A stretch of 47,313 bases of DNA from Acidobacteriota bacterium (lineage in GTDB: Bacteria > Acidobacteriota > UBA6911 > RPQK01 > JAJDTT01): assembly GCA_028874215.1 (NCBI GenBank), contig JAPPLF010000015.1, forward strand, positions 1 through 47,313, given 5' to 3'. This document shows, in pieces, positions 1 through 7,622 of the stretch. The notes below the pieces were generated by a model that saw only the letters and a list, made by a program, of their open reading frames with translations, was not told the DNA's origin and searched no databases. How positions within the stretch are numbered: position 1 is the first letter of the stretch; every line of letters begins with the position of its first letter. Made by a program: the position numbers and the translations under genes.

Positions 1-2
1 AT

Positions 3-260
3 CTGATCAGCGTCCTGGTAGCCGTCGTCGCAGTAGGAGTCGGCCTGGCCGGACTCGTGTTGGCCAGTTGGCGGGGCGTCCGGCATGATATGTGGGACAT
101 GCGGCAGGAGATGCGGGACATGCGCCAGGAGATGAGGGACGTGCGCAACCACATGGGACGGATCGACTCCCATATCGCCGAACTCCGGGAACGGATCGGC
201 CGTGTGGAAGGACTACTGCAGGGACTGCGGAAAGTCTTCATCCCCCGCACCGTGGACTAG
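3..260 (+). CDS. Small membrane-anchored coiled-coil protein (5'-partial)
   Basis: The reading frame is open from the window edge, so the start codon lies outside. What remains is the last part of a hydrophobic segment (LISVLVAVVAVGVGLAGLVL), then a charged helix built of near-heptads RQEMRDM, then RIDSHIAELRERI and VEGLLQGLRK. It is clearly paralogous to the minus-strand genes at 4942, 5557 and 6000 and more distantly to 17856. This copy carries two extra heptads compared with the shortest paralog at 6000. The layout (N-terminal membrane helix, cytoplasmic or periplasmic coiled coil) suggests a self-associating membrane-tethered protein. No family name is recognised and no function is claimed. 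Confidence 0.75.
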   Translation: MISVLVAVVAVGVGLAGLVLASWRGVRHDMWDMRQEMRDMRQEMRDVRNHMGRIDSHIAELRERIGRVEGLLQGLRKVFIPRTVD

Positions 261-270
261 GACCAGCGCT

Positions 271-316
271 GCTAGGAAGGGCGCTAGGAAGGGCGCTAGG
301 AAGGGCGATTGGAAGG
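271..316. repeat. 12-nt tandem repeat, about four copies
   Basis: Units of GCTAGGAAGGGC are repeated three times, followed by the variant GATTGGAAGGGC, which runs straight into the first hairpin. The array begins 11 bases after the stop of the small coiled-coil gene. It looks like slippage expansion of the flank of the hairpin element. Confidence 0.8.
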
Positions 317-334
317 GCGATTTCCTAATCGCCC
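315..334 (+). repeat. REP-like hairpin, GGGCGATT type
   Basis: Arms GGGCGATT/AATCGCCC pair perfectly around the loop TCCT. Confidence 0.85.
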
Positions 335-365
335 GTTCTTCTTCCCCCCACATCGCGGCAGGAAT

Positions 366-385
366 CGGCGGTTAGGAAACCGCCG
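366..385 (-). repeat. REP-like hairpin, CGGCGGTT type
   Basis: Arms CGGCGGTT/AACCGCCG around loop AGGA (TCCT on the other strand). Confidence 0.85.
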
Positions 386-400
386 CCCCAGGGGGAGGAA

Positions 401-420
401 GGGCGATTTCCCAATCGCCC
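401..420 (+). repeat. REP-like hairpin, GGGCGATT type
   Basis: Arms GGGCGATT/AATCGCCC around loop TCCC; duplicate of the element at 315. Confidence 0.85.
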
Positions 421-451
421 GTTCTTCTTCCCCTCACATCGCGGCAGGAAT

Positions 452-471
452 CGGCGGTTAGGAAACCGCCG
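452..471 (-). repeat. REP-like hairpin, CGGCGGTT type
   Basis: Arms CGGCGGTT/AACCGCCG around AGGA; duplicate of the element at 366. On the plus strand it is followed ten bases later by seven T residues (482-488), so it could also serve as a weak intrinsic terminator for the coiled-coil gene ending at 260. Confidence 0.8.
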
Positions 472-487
472 CCCCATCCGCTTTTTT

Positions 488-1810
488 TCACACCGCCCGG
501 TTGACGTAGTCGAAGGCCCGGAGGCAGGCGACCCTCAACCCCTCCCGGCGGACGGTGCGGAAGAATCTCGCCGCCAGGCCCGGCGGATCCGGCGGATGCA
601 GCGCGGCGTGAGACCCCACCCAGCGGAGGTCGCTGAACTCCTTCTCGAGAGTCCGGATCTTCTCCCGCAGGACCTCCGGCAGGGAATCCAGGGACGCCGC
701 GCTGGGCCCCAGGTCCAGCAGAGAACCCAGGTCGAGCGACTGCAGAAACTCCAGTTCCTCCTTGACGTAGCCCGGATCGTCCACGATCCGCCGCAGCGGG
801 TCGCCGAACAACTCCACGATCTCCCGGTCGGTCCGCCGGCGCAGCGCCTGAACCCGGCGCCGCTTCTCAAGCAACCGCGGCAGCAATTGCAGCACGTCGT
901 CCATGGCCACCAGGTGGTTCAACGAGTCCAGCAACCGCGACCGTGCGATGGCGCCGCCCTCCTCCAGCTTGTGCCGCGTCTCGGACCAGAAGTAGAAACT
1001 CTCCTTGCGAACCCCCGAAAAATGCACCGCCCGCTTCACCGAGAGGACCAGGGCCAACGGAAGGATCTTCCGGAAGTTCTCCTCCTCGTAGTTCTTGAAG
1101 ATGGTCAGCAGCGCGTTCCGGTGGATCAGGTAGCGGGTCTTCTCCGGGGCCTGGGTTTCCAACGTGGCATGTCCCCGGTGGCGCACCACCGAATCGGGGG
1201 CCAGGACCACGCGGTGGCCGGCCAGCCAGAGCCGCCAACCCAGGTCCACGTCCTCGAACAGGGCGAAGTAATCCGGGTCGAATCCCCCCAGCTCCAGAAA
1301 GACCTTCCGGTCCACCAGCATGGCCCCGCCGCAGGGGAACAGAACCTCCTCCCGGCGGACCGCCTTCTCCACCGCCAGGCCCAGATCCTCCTGCAACCCG
1401 TACCCCAGGTAGTGCAGGGAGGAGCCGTTGTAGTCGATGCGGCTCCCCTCCCAGTCCAGGATCCGGGAGGCCACGCAGGGAGTTCGTTCGTCCAGCTTCT
1501 CCAGAGCGGCGGCCAGCCAATCCGGTTCCGGGCGCATGTCGTTGTTGATGAAGGCGACGCAGGACCCCTGGGCCGTCTCGGCCCCCAGGTTGCAGGGCTG
1601 GGCGAAGCCGCGGTTGACTCCGTTCTCCAGCAACCGGACCTGGGGATAGCGCCTCCGCAGGAACTCCTGGGAGCCGTCGGTGCTCCCGTTGTCCACCACG
1701 ATGACCTCGCCCGGTTCCAGCGCCAGCAGGGAAGGGAGCAGGGTCGACAGGTGGGATTTCCCGTTCCAGTTGACGGTGACGACCGTGACGTCACCGGGGG
1801 ATGGGGACAT
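488..1810 (-). CDS. Family 2 glycosyltransferase
   Basis: A 440-residue protein with a GT-A fold. The N-terminal strand VTVVTVNWNG begins the nucleotide-sugar site, VVDNGSTDGS follows, and FINNDMRPEPDW (near residue 90) carries the NND form of the metal-binding DxD motif. The FEDVDLGWRLWLAGH segment (near residue 190) is the acceptor-side motif of rhamnosyltransferase-like GT2 enzymes. The C-terminal 150 residues are helical, with no recognised domain. It probably adds a sugar to a lipid-linked surface glycan at the inner face of the membrane. Its ATG overlaps the end of the upstream glycosyltransferase by 20 bases, so the two are co-translated. Donor and acceptor cannot be told from sequence. 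Confidence 0.93.
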   Translation of the reverse strand: MSPSPGDVTVVTVNWNGKSHLSTLLPSLLALEPGEVIVVDNGSTDGSQEFLRRRYPQVRLLENGVNRGFAQPCNLGAETAQGSCVAFINNDMRPEPDWLAAALEKLDERTPCVASRILDWEGSRIDYNGSSLHYLGYGLQEDLGLAVEKAVRREEVLFPCGGAMLVDRKVFLELGGFDPDYFALFEDVDLGWRLWLAGHRVVLAPDSVVRHRGHATLETQAPEKTRYLIHRNALLTIFKNYEEENFRKILPLALVLSVKRAVHFSGVRKESFYFWSETRHKLEEGGAIARSRLLDSLNHLVAMDDVLQLLPRLLEKRRRVQALRRRTDREIVELFGDPLRRIVDDPGYVKEELEFLQSLDLGSLLDLGPSAASLDSLPEVLREKIRTLEKEFSDLRWVGSHAALHPPDPPGLAARFFRTVRREGLRVACLRAFDYVNRAV

Positions 1811-2750
1811 GGCGCGATTGTACGATAAGGCGTTTCAATTGTGCGTCCGTCACCCGCCGCTGGGTCCGGATGCGGCGCCTCAGGCGCAGCGTCTCCGGAA
1901 GCCACCGCAGGTTCCAGGCCAGGTTTCCCAGTTGCGCCCACTTCCGGCGCGCCGGCTGGCGCAGGGTGAGCAGCCCCCACAACGCCCGGGCCAGGTTGGA
2001 GCCCTCGTAGTTCTTGAGCAGCGAGCGCATGTTGTGGCGCTCTCCCAGGATCTCCCGCCAGAGGAGTCCGCGGTCCTCGCGGGTGGACGCGCTCAGGTGA
2101 TGGTAGGCGACCGCCCGGGGCGCGGTGACCACCCGGAATCCCAGCAGCCAGAGCCTCCAGCAGAGGTCCACGTCCTCGTGGTACATGAAGAAGCGCGGGT
2201 CGAATCCGCCGGCCTCCCGGAAACGGGACCGGTGGAAGAGGGCGGCGCCGGCGCAGGCGAAAAGGACCTCCCGGCTCTCGTCGTACTGGCCCCGGTCCTC
2301 CTCTCCCATCCCCCGGTCCCAGGTGTAGCCCAGCCGGTTCATGCAGCCTCCGACCCCGTTGAGCCGGTGGGGCCGGTCGTACAACCTCAGCTTGGAGGAG
2401 ACGGCCGCGACGGAGGGGTCCGCCTCGCCGGCGGCCACCAGCTCTTCCAGCCAGTCCGGCTCCAGGCGGAGGTCGGTGTTGAGCAGGGCCACCCAAGTGC
2501 TGCGGGCCTCCGCGGCGGCCAGGTTGGCGGCCCGGGAAAAGCCCAGGTTCCGCTGCTGCGGGAGGACCCGGACCCAGGGGAACTCCCGCTCGACGTAAGC
2601 GGCGCTCCCGTCCCGGGAGGCGTTGTCCACCAGCAGCGTCTCCAGGGGCCGGCGGGTCTGAAGTTCCAGGGAACCCAGCAGTTCCTCCAGGTACTGGCGT
2701 CCGTTGTAGTTGACGATGGCCACGGAGGCGGGCGCCTTGCGCGGTCCCAT
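1791..2750 (-). CDS. Family 2 glycosyltransferase
   Basis: A 319-residue GT2 enzyme, paralogous to the next gene downstream. Motifs are ASVAIVNYNG at the N-terminus, LLVDNASRDGS, LLNTDLRLEPDW (DxD region) and YHEDVDLCWRLWLLG. I place the start at the ATG at 2750 because it shares a base with the stop of the upstream methyltransferase (TGATG), a translational-coupling arrangement, and sits just before the first strand of the fold. A longer frame to 2891 adds only a Pro/Ala-rich stretch that reads antisense to nothing conserved. It is the middle gene of a three-gene minus-strand operon (methyltransferase, GT2, GT2) and a likely surface-polysaccharide assembly enzyme. Confidence 0.92.
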   Translation of the reverse strand: MGPRKAPASVAIVNYNGRQYLEELLGSLELQTRRPLETLLVDNASRDGSAAYVEREFPWVRVLPQQRNLGFSRAANLAAAEARSTWVALLNTDLRLEPDWLEELVAAGEADPSVAAVSSKLRLYDRPHRLNGVGGCMNRLGYTWDRGMGEEDRGQYDESREVLFACAGAALFHRSRFREAGGFDPRFFMYHEDVDLCWRLWLLGFRVVTAPRAVAYHHLSASTREDRGLLWREILGERHNMRSLLKNYEGSNLARALWGLLTLRQPARRKWAQLGNLAWNLRWLPETLRLRRRIRTQRRVTDAQLKRLIVQSRHVPIPR

Positions 2751-4801
2751 CACCGTCGTCTCAGCTTTTCCCGGAGGCGGAGGCCCGCCAGTTTCCACAA
2801 GGGGACTTCGGTGCGCAGGTGCCGGATCTCCCGGCGCAGCAGCCGGATCAGCTTCTGCCGTTCGTTGATGAGGAATCGGGTGTTCAGCCAAGCCTCGTCC
2901 CGTTCCTGAAGCAGTTCCCTGATCCGTTGGTGGAGGGCCGGGAACTGCGCGTCCCGGGCCAACGCCGAGAGGCCGCAGGCGGACGCCGATTCCGGTCCGG
3001 GCTCCGGGAACAGTGAAGCCAGGGAGTCCCGTTGGGCGTCCGAGAGAGGGGTCTTGGAGATCAGAAAAAGACTCCGGTAGGCCGGTTCGGCCAGATCCGC
3101 AACATAGCAGCTCCGGTTGTAGAGCCGGTTCAGGGAGGTCATGGAGGTGGTGTCGTTCAACTGGAAGTAGTGCTGCGTCAGCACCTGCATGGCGCGCCAG
3201 CGAGGCAGGTAGCCGCTGGGGAAGCGGTGGACCTCATAGCCGGTCCGGTCTGAGAAGTGACTCTCCACCAGGTCGTGGGCAGGGAGTCCCAGGGTCCGAT
3301 GCTCCTCCAGGAAGCGGCGGGCGTTCAGCAGTCCCTCCGCCAGCTCCTCCTCGGTCCGTTCCACGTCGGGCGTGGAGAAGGGGGCGCCGATCAGGATGAA
3401 GGAACGGGCGACACGGTCCAGTTCCGAGAGGAAATCGGGACGCCGCTCCGGTTCCAGGTGCTCCAGGACGTCCAGGGACAACACCAGGTCGAAGGAGCCG
3501 TCGCCAAAAGGCTGCTCCCAGGCCGGAGCCGGCGCGTGGTTCGGATGGTCGCAATGCCTCAGGTCGGTGGTTCGGACCCGGACGGGCCTGCCCGTTTCCA
3601 GGCCGGAGAAGAAGTCCGCGGTGGTGGCCACGTGTCCGTCCCGCTCGCCCAACAGGCCGCCCACGTCCAGGATGGGACCCTGGGTCAGCCGGGAACCCAC
3701 CTGCGAGGCGAGGCGGTACCGCTGGTAGAGGTCGAAGGGCAGGCCCAGGACCAGGCCCTCCCGGGAACAGGGCTCGGCGCCGATCTCCACGTCGTGGATG
3801 CGGAGCCGCGGTCCCAGGGGGAACGGTTCGAAGATCAGGTGGTGTCCCCCGGCGGCCACGCGGACCGGCGGGAGCTCCACCTGCACGGTTCTCCGCTCCG
3901 AGTCGAGGTGGATCTCGGCCAACGTGGAGCTGCCGGCGCGGACCCGCAGCGTCGTGAAGTCGGGCGAGGAAGAGACGGAGAAGCGGGTCGTGATACGGAC
4001 CGGTCCGGCCAGCCGGTTCAAGAGATAGAGGGCCGAGGAGTTGCCCTGCATTTCCCGCGATCCCGCCTCCAACGCCGACCATCCCCAGCGCGGCAGCGCC
4101 TCCAGGGGACCGTCGACCGAGACGAATTCCGGTTCGGGGCCGTAGTAGTCGTGCCGCCAGGCCGCCGCCCGCTCAGCCGCTGGAGACCCCTTGAACGCCG
4201 CCAGGAACTGGAAGTTGTAGGGAGTCACGGAGAAGCGGTAGGTCACGGCCAGGTCCAGCTCCTCCAGCGCCGAGATCCAGAAGGAGGGGGGCCGCTCGAA
4301 GCAGTGGGTCGGCTCCGGCCGCCGGAAATGGAGAGGATCCGGGGTGGCTCCCGCGATCAGTCCGTTCGGACCCAGCACCCGCACCGCCTCCCGGAGGCAG
4401 GCGCGCGGGTCCGGAAGGTGCTCCAGCAGGTCGAACAGGGTGACGACGTGCGCGCATCCGTCGGGGAAAGGGAGTTTCTGGGCGTCTCCCTGCACCAGGA
4501 AGGGACGCGCCGGAGGGTGTTGGGAGAGCGCGTAGCCGCTCAGGTCCAGCCCCACCGCCCGCCGTCCGGACCCCCGGACCGCCTCCGTCAGGTATCCGTA
4601 GGCACAACCCAGCTCCACCAGCAGGCCCTGGGGCTGGATGGCCTCCAGCAACTCGATCCACGGACTCCACTCCGGATGCGCCCGGGCGTAACCCTCCGGC
4701 GGGTACCCGCTGGTCTTGCCGTGGAAGTAGTCGTGATCGTAGAGGTCGCGGTGTTCGCGAAGGCCGGAAGAATCGTCCCAACTCCCCCTCCCGGCTCGCA
4801 T
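2750..4801 (-). CDS. Two-domain SAM-dependent methyltransferase with C-terminal coiled coil
   Basis: About 683 residues from the ATG at 4801. The first class I methyltransferase domain has motif I VELGCAYGYL near residue 63 and LFDLLEHLPDPR further on. A middle stretch looks beta-rich (RITTRFSVSSSPDFTTLRVR onward). A second methyltransferase domain follows, with ILDVGGLLGE and FDLVLSLDVLEHLEPERR. The last 60 residues are strongly charged and helical (IRELLQERDEAW to LRLREKLRRR), probably a coiled coil. The frame can begin at 4870, but that start lies inside a hairpin repeat, so 4801 is preferred. It is co-transcribed with two GT2 genes. A dual methyltransferase with a coiled coil beside Wzm/Wzt recalls WbdD-type chain terminators, though no kinase domain is seen. 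Confidence 0.85.
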   Translation of the reverse strand: MRAGRGSWDDSSGLREHRDLYDHDYFHGKTSGYPPEGYARAHPEWSPWIELLEAIQPQGLLVELGCAYGYLTEAVRGSGRRAVGLDLSGYALSQHPPARPFLVQGDAQKLPFPDGCAHVVTLFDLLEHLPDPRACLREAVRVLGPNGLIAGATPDPLHFRRPEPTHCFERPPSFWISALEELDLAVTYRFSVTPYNFQFLAAFKGSPAAERAAAWRHDYYGPEPEFVSVDGPLEALPRWGWSALEAGSREMQGNSSALYLLNRLAGPVRITTRFSVSSSPDFTTLRVRAGSSTLAEIHLDSERRTVQVELPPVRVAAGGHHLIFEPFPLGPRLRIHDVEIGAEPCSREGLVLGLPFDLYQRYRLASQVGSRLTQGPILDVGGLLGERDGHVATTADFFSGLETGRPVRVRTTDLRHCDHPNHAPAPAWEQPFGDGSFDLVLSLDVLEHLEPERRPDFLSELDRVARSFILIGAPFSTPDVERTEEELAEGLLNARRFLEEHRTLGLPAHDLVESHFSDRTGYEVHRFPSGYLPRWRAMQVLTQHYFQLNDTTSMTSLNRLYNRSCYVADLAEPAYRSLFLISKTPLSDAQRDSLASLFPEPGPESASACGLSALARDAQFPALHQRIRELLQERDEAWLNTRFLINERQKLIRLLRREIRHLRTEVPLWKLAGLRLREKLRRR

Positions 4802-4862
4802 GGCTGGCCAGCACGATACCACGCCAACCAAGCCGATTCCACGGAGGAGAGGCGACCGGAGC

Positions 4863-4880
4863 GGCGACATTCCTGTCGCC
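4863..4880 (+). repeat. REP-like hairpin, GGCGACA type
   Basis: Arms GGCGACA/TGTCGCC around loop TTCC, preceded by GGAGC. It overlaps the alternative far start of the methyltransferase. Confidence 0.85.
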
Positions 4881-4941
4881 GATTGGAGCGACGCCGTTCC
4901 CCCATCGACACTTCAAGCCGGGGAAACAGGAACCCCCCGTC

Positions 4942-5193
4942 CTAACTCGTGCTGATCCTCTGGACGAAAGCGTCGCGCAAGCCCGTCAGCAGTCCTTCGA
5001 CATGCGCCATGCGTTCCCGAAGTTCGCCGATATGGGAGTCGATCCGCACCATATGTCCGCGCAGACCCTGCATCTCCTGCCGCAGGCCCCGCATCTCATT
5101 GCGGAGCCCTATGAAGGCGGTGAGGGTCAGCCCGGCCAAGCCGACACCAACCGCCACCACGGCTACCAGGACGCTCACCAGATCGATATTCAT
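4942..5193 (-). CDS. Small membrane-anchored coiled-coil protein
   Basis: An 83-residue protein. Residues 5-28 form one hydrophobic helix (SVLVAVVAVGVGLAGLTLTA); the rest is a charged heptad helix containing GLRNEMRGLRQEMQGLRGHM and the family signature RIDSHIGELRERMAHVEGLL. It has one more heptad than the paralog at 6000. GAGG lies about ten bases before the ATG. It is probably a membrane-tethered oligomer and likely monocistronic. No characterised homolog is recognised, so function is unknown. The same family is at 3, 5557, 6000 and 17856. Confidence 0.8.
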   Translation of the reverse strand: MNIDLVSVLVAVVAVGVGLAGLTLTAFIGLRNEMRGLRQEMQGLRGHMVRIDSHIGELRERMAHVEGLLTGLRDAFVQRISTS

Positions 5194-5213
5194 TGCCCGA
5201 AAACCTCACAGGT

Positions 5214-5231
5214 GGGGACTTTCCTGTCCCC
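5214..5231 (+). repeat. REP-like hairpin, GGGGAC type
   Basis: Arms GGGGAC/GTCCCC around loop TTTCCT, 21 bases upstream of the coiled-coil gene starting at 5193. Confidence 0.85.
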
Positions 5232-5303
5232 TTCCCAATCTCCATGGGAAGTTCGGCGGCTGGCCCCCCCTTCTCTGAAAAACCATACGGGGGCCCCGGG
5301 CGC

Positions 5304-5321
5304 GGGGAGATTTGTGTCCCC
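5304..5321 (+). repeat. Degenerate REP-like hairpin, GGGGAC type
   Basis: GGGGAGATTTGTGTCCCC aligns with the GGGGAC-type element with three changes; only a 5-bp stem (GGGGA/TCCCC) is left. Confidence 0.5.
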
Positions 5322-5437
5322 ACTCTTCATCGTCGACCCCAAACCGGCGGCTGGAAAGCTGTGGCGCGCGTACAGCCCGTTTTTCTGGCTGGATCTTGCT
5401 GGTCCGCGGCCGGTGGGGGAATTCTGAGAAAGAGGCG

Positions 5438-5456
5438 GGGCGATTACCCATCGCCC
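5438..5456 (+). repeat. REP-like hairpin, GGGCGAT type
   Basis: Arms GGGCGAT/ATCGCCC around loop TACCC; the usual TTCC core has drifted. Confidence 0.7.
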
Positions 5457-5490
5457 ACGTTTCGCGTTTGTTCACAGACACTCCGGAAGT

Positions 5491-5510
5491 CGGCGGTTAG
5501 GAAACCGCCG
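5491..5510 (-). repeat. REP-like hairpin, CGGCGGTT type
   Basis: Arms CGGCGGTT/AACCGCCG around AGGA, with GGAG before the arm when read on the TTCC strand. It marks the left end of the first unit of the 5491/5933 tandem duplication. Confidence 0.85.
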
Positions 5511-5556
5511 CTCCATCTCCCGGCATTTCGCCGGGCATGGGCCGGTGGGGAAGCTC

Positions 5557-5799
5557 CTAATTCGTGATGATCCTCTGGACGATAGCGTCTCGTAAACCCT
5601 TCAGCAGTCCTTCCACGTGCGCCATGCGTTCCCGGAGTTCGCCGATATGGGAGTCGATCCGTCCCATGTGGCCGCGTAAGTCCCCCATCTCCTGCCGCAT
5701 CTCCTGCCGCAGCCCTCGGACCGTGGTCAGAAACAAGCCGGCCAAGGTGATTCCCACTGCCACAATGGTGACCAGTACGCTGATCAGTTCAGTATTCAT
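5557..5799 (-). CDS. Small membrane-anchored coiled-coil protein (tandem copy 1)
   Basis: An 80-residue paralog with hydrophobic helix ISVLVTIVAVGITLAGLFLT, then GLRQEMRQEMGDLRGHM and RIDSHIGELRERMAHVEGLL. Against the neighbour at 6000 it carries a four-residue insert (RQEM) in the coiled coil, giving a hendecad-like step, while the rest is nearly identical. GGGAG sits eight bases before the ATG, a good ribosome-binding site shared by both copies. Membrane-tethered oligomer by inference; function unknown. Confidence 0.82.
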   Translation of the reverse strand: MNTELISVLVTIVAVGITLAGLFLTTVRGLRQEMRQEMGDLRGHMGRIDSHIGELRERMAHVEGLLKGLRDAIVQRIITN

Positions 5800-5881
5800 G
5801 ATTCATCTCCCTTCGCATCCTAGGTGGGCCTCCTCCCGGTCGTGGCGGACACGAACTGCGCACATCCTTCTAAGAAAAAGG

Positions 5882-5900
5882 GGGCAATTTCCAATCGCCC
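5882..5900 (+). repeat. REP-like hairpin, GGGCGATT type, one mismatch
   Basis: GGGCAATT/AATCGCCC arms with one A-C mismatch around TCC. Confidence 0.65.
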
Positions 5901-5932
5901 GGTCTTCGTCGCGAGATTTGTCACAACGGAGT

Positions 5933-5954
5933 GCGGCGGTAAGAAAACCGCCGC
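5933..5954 (-). repeat. REP-like hairpin, GCGGCGGT type
   Basis: Arms GCGGCGGT/ACCGCCGC around AAGAAA, with GGAG flanking on the other strand. It corresponds to the element at 5491 in the duplicated unit. Confidence 0.8.
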
Positions 5955-5999
5955 TCCCGCTCCCGGCAATTCGCCGGGCATGGGCCGGTGGGGGAGCTC

Positions 6000-6230
6000 C
6001 TAATTCGTGATGATCCTCTGGGCGATAGCGTCTCGTAATCCCTTCAGAAGTCCTTCCACGTGCGCCATGCGTTCCCGGAGTTCGCCGATATGGGAGTCGA
6101 TCCGTCCCATGTGGCCGCGTATGTCCCGCATCTCCTGCCGCAGTCCTCGGACCGTAGTCAGAAACAAGCCGGCCAAGCCGATTCCCACTGCCAGGATGGT
6201 GACCAGTACGCTGATCAGTTCAAAATCCAT
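6000..6230 (-). CDS. Small membrane-anchored coiled-coil protein (tandem copy 2)
   Basis: The shortest family member, 76 residues: membrane helix ISVLVTILAVGIGLAGLFLT, then GLRQEMRDIRGHM, RIDSHIGELRERM, AHVEGLLKGLRDAI. It serves as the reference against which the other copies show inserts of 4, 7 or 14 residues in the coiled coil. It has the same GGGAG site before the ATG as copy 1. Product of a tandem duplication that included its hairpin. Function unknown. Confidence 0.82.
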   Translation of the reverse strand: MDFELISVLVTILAVGIGLAGLFLTTVRGLRQEMRDIRGHMGRIDSHIGELRERMAHVEGLLKGLRDAIAQRIITN

Positions 6231-6413
6231 GATTCAGCTCCCTTCGCATCCCAAGTGGGCCGCCTCCCGGTCGTGGTGGACAAGAACTGCGCACATCCTG
6301 CGATGAACCGCCGACGGTTCCCCACTCTCAAAAGATATAACGACGGCGAAGAAAAATCCGCGATCCGGTCTCTCGAATTCCCGCAGGAGGGGACATCCCG
6401 ACCCCAATATTTC

Positions 6414-7622
6414 TCAATAACCGGCACTTGGACGATCGCCGCCCCCGCTCCACCGATGCTCCAGCCGGACCGCGCCCGACTCCCTGCCCCGCGAGCGAAC
6501 GCTGAACGGAATCGACCTCCAACTTCCCGCCACAGGCTCCTCCAGATGGGAACACGCCGCAACCAGAACCCGGTACCCGCCCGCCAGAAGGGGAACCTCC
6601 CGCAGCGTGAGCCGCCCCCGGTAACGGCCGCCGCCCAGAGGCTTCAGCTCTCCAATGCCGCGGGTCCGGGTTTCGTGGATGGTGAGGCCGTCGTCTCGCC
6701 GGATCGCCACCCGAAGGCCGGGCCGGCCCCGGAAGCCGGACGCGAACTCGGCGACGACTTCCAGCCGCATTGTATCGCCGGTCCGGAAGCTCTCGCATCG
6801 GGAGCCCGAAACGTCCTCCAGCCGGAGGCTTTCGATTCTGCAGTCCGGCGGGGCGCCCGTACCGGTGATTCCGGCTTCCTCGCCGCGATCGGCCGACGCC
6901 TGCCCCAGGTACCGGCCGTAGTCCTCCACCACCGTAACGGCGTCCCCCTGCGATCGGGGCCGGCCCTCCCGGAGCCAGATCGCTTCCTCGCACAGGGTCT
7001 TGATCTGGTAGAGGTTGTGGGAGCAGATCACGATGGCCGCGCCCCGCTTCTTCATGGACAGGATGCGGTCGGTGCACTTTTTCTGGAAGGGCTGGTCTCC
7101 CACCGCCAGCGCCTCGTCGATGACCAGCACGGCGGGGTCGAATCCGGTGGAGACGGCGAAGCCCAGCCGGACGTACATGCCGGCGGAATAGGTCCTCACC
7201 GGCTGGTCGATGAATTCCTCCAGCTCGCTGAACGCCACGATCCGGTCTTCCTCCTCCCGGACCAGGTCCGGGTCCAAACCCATGAGAGCTCCGCTGAACC
7301 GGATGTTCTCGCGGCCGCTGAACTCGGGATGAAAGCCGGCGCCCAGGTCCAGGAGGGCGCCGACCCGGCCGTCCACGTCGACCCGCCCCGAGCTGGGGTG
7401 GGCGGCGCCCGAAACCAGCTTCAGCAGAGTCGTTTTTCCGGAACCGTTCTGACCGACCACTCCCAGGGCCCGGCCCGCCTCGACCTGGAAGCCGACCCCC
7501 TCCAGCGCCCGAATCCGGAAGCCCGGGTCCCTTCCGGTGACGATCTGCCGGAGAAGACCCCGGGGGCTCCAGTGCACCCCGTAGAACTTGGATAGGCGGA
7601 CGGCCCGGACGGCGGGTCTCAC
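6414..7622 (-). CDS. wzt: O-antigen-type ABC transporter ATPase with C-terminal glycan-binding domain
   Basis: A 402-residue cytoplasmic ATPase that powers export of lipid-linked polysaccharide. It has Walker A GQNGSGKTT (near residue 58), the Wzt/TagH-type segment LLDLGAGFHPEFSGREN, signature TYSAGMYVRLGFA, Walker B VLVIDEALAVGD and switch CSHN. Residues from about 250 on form a separate beta-rich region (LEVVAEFASGFRG, LTLREVPLLAGGYRVLVAAC) matching the Wzt C-terminal carbohydrate-binding domain, which in known systems recognises the modified chain end. The start is GTG at 7622, overlapping the stop of the permease gene by four bases (GTGA). The paired methyltransferase at 2750-4801 could supply the end modification. 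Confidence 0.93.
   Translation of the reverse strand: MRPAVRAVRLSKFYGVHWSPRGLLRQIVTGRDPGFRIRALEGVGFQVEAGRALGVVGQNGSGKTTLLKLVSGAAHPSSGRVDVDGRVGALLDLGAGFHPEFSGRENIRFSGALMGLDPDLVREEEDRIVAFSELEEFIDQPVRTYSAGMYVRLGFAVSTGFDPAVLVIDEALAVGDQPFQKKCTDRILSMKKRGAAIVICSHNLYQIKTLCEEAIWLREGRPRSQGDAVTVVEDYGRYLGQASADRGEEAGITGTGAPPDCRIESLRLEDVSGSRCESFRTGDTMRLEVVAEFASGFRGRPGLRVAIRRDDGLTIHETRTRGIGELKPLGGGRYRGRLTLREVPLLAGGYRVLVAACSHLEEPVAGSWRSIPFSVRSRGRESGAVRLEHRWSGGGDRPSAGY

Larger units (their letters stand above)
311..475. repeat. Tandem duplication of an ~80-bp hairpin pair
   Basis: Positions 311-390 and 397-475 are near-identical. Each holds one GGGCGATT-type hairpin followed by one CGGCGGTT-type hairpin in the opposite orientation, joined by the same 30-odd bases. 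The copies differ by a T/C change in the first hairpin loop and small linker changes. Confidence 0.9.
5194..5556. other. Intergenic stretch with four hairpins
   Basis: This gap separates two coiled-coil paralogs and holds hairpins at 5214, 5304, 5438 and 5491 of three stem types. Short frames crossing it are Pro/Gly/Arg-rich and repeat-derived, and I see no credible gene. Confidence 0.7.
5491..5868. repeat. Segmental duplication, unit 1 (hairpin plus coiled-coil gene)
   Basis: Matches 5933-6299 through the hairpin, the 3' flank (the CGGCATTTCGCCGGGCATGG region), the whole gene and about 70 bases upstream, up to GCGCACATCCT. The two units are about 440 bases apart, a recent tandem duplication of hairpin plus gene plus promoter region. 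Confidence 0.88.
5933..6299. repeat. Segmental duplication, unit 2 (hairpin plus coiled-coil gene)
   Basis: Second unit of the duplication described at 5491-5868. Most of the length difference comes from the 12-base in-frame difference in the coiled coil. Confidence 0.88.

Noticed and set aside
311-475. Possible CRISPR array
   Set aside because: The repeats are hairpin pairs with an identical linker, not regular repeats with unique spacers, and no cas gene is present.
1812-1817. TACAAT just before the ATG of the glycosyltransferase at 1810, as a leaderless promoter
   Set aside because: It lies inside the coding end of the overlapping upstream glycosyltransferase and has no -35; the genes are better explained as one coupled operon.
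3257-4945. 562-codon plus-strand frame opposite the two-domain methyltransferase
   Set aside because: Gln/Arg/Val-rich shadow; the minus-strand frame has clear methyltransferase motifs.
5194-5556. Several 60-140 codon frames in the spacer
   Set aside because: They read through hairpin elements, giving recurrent repeat-derived peptides (AVRKPP type), and lack conserved features.
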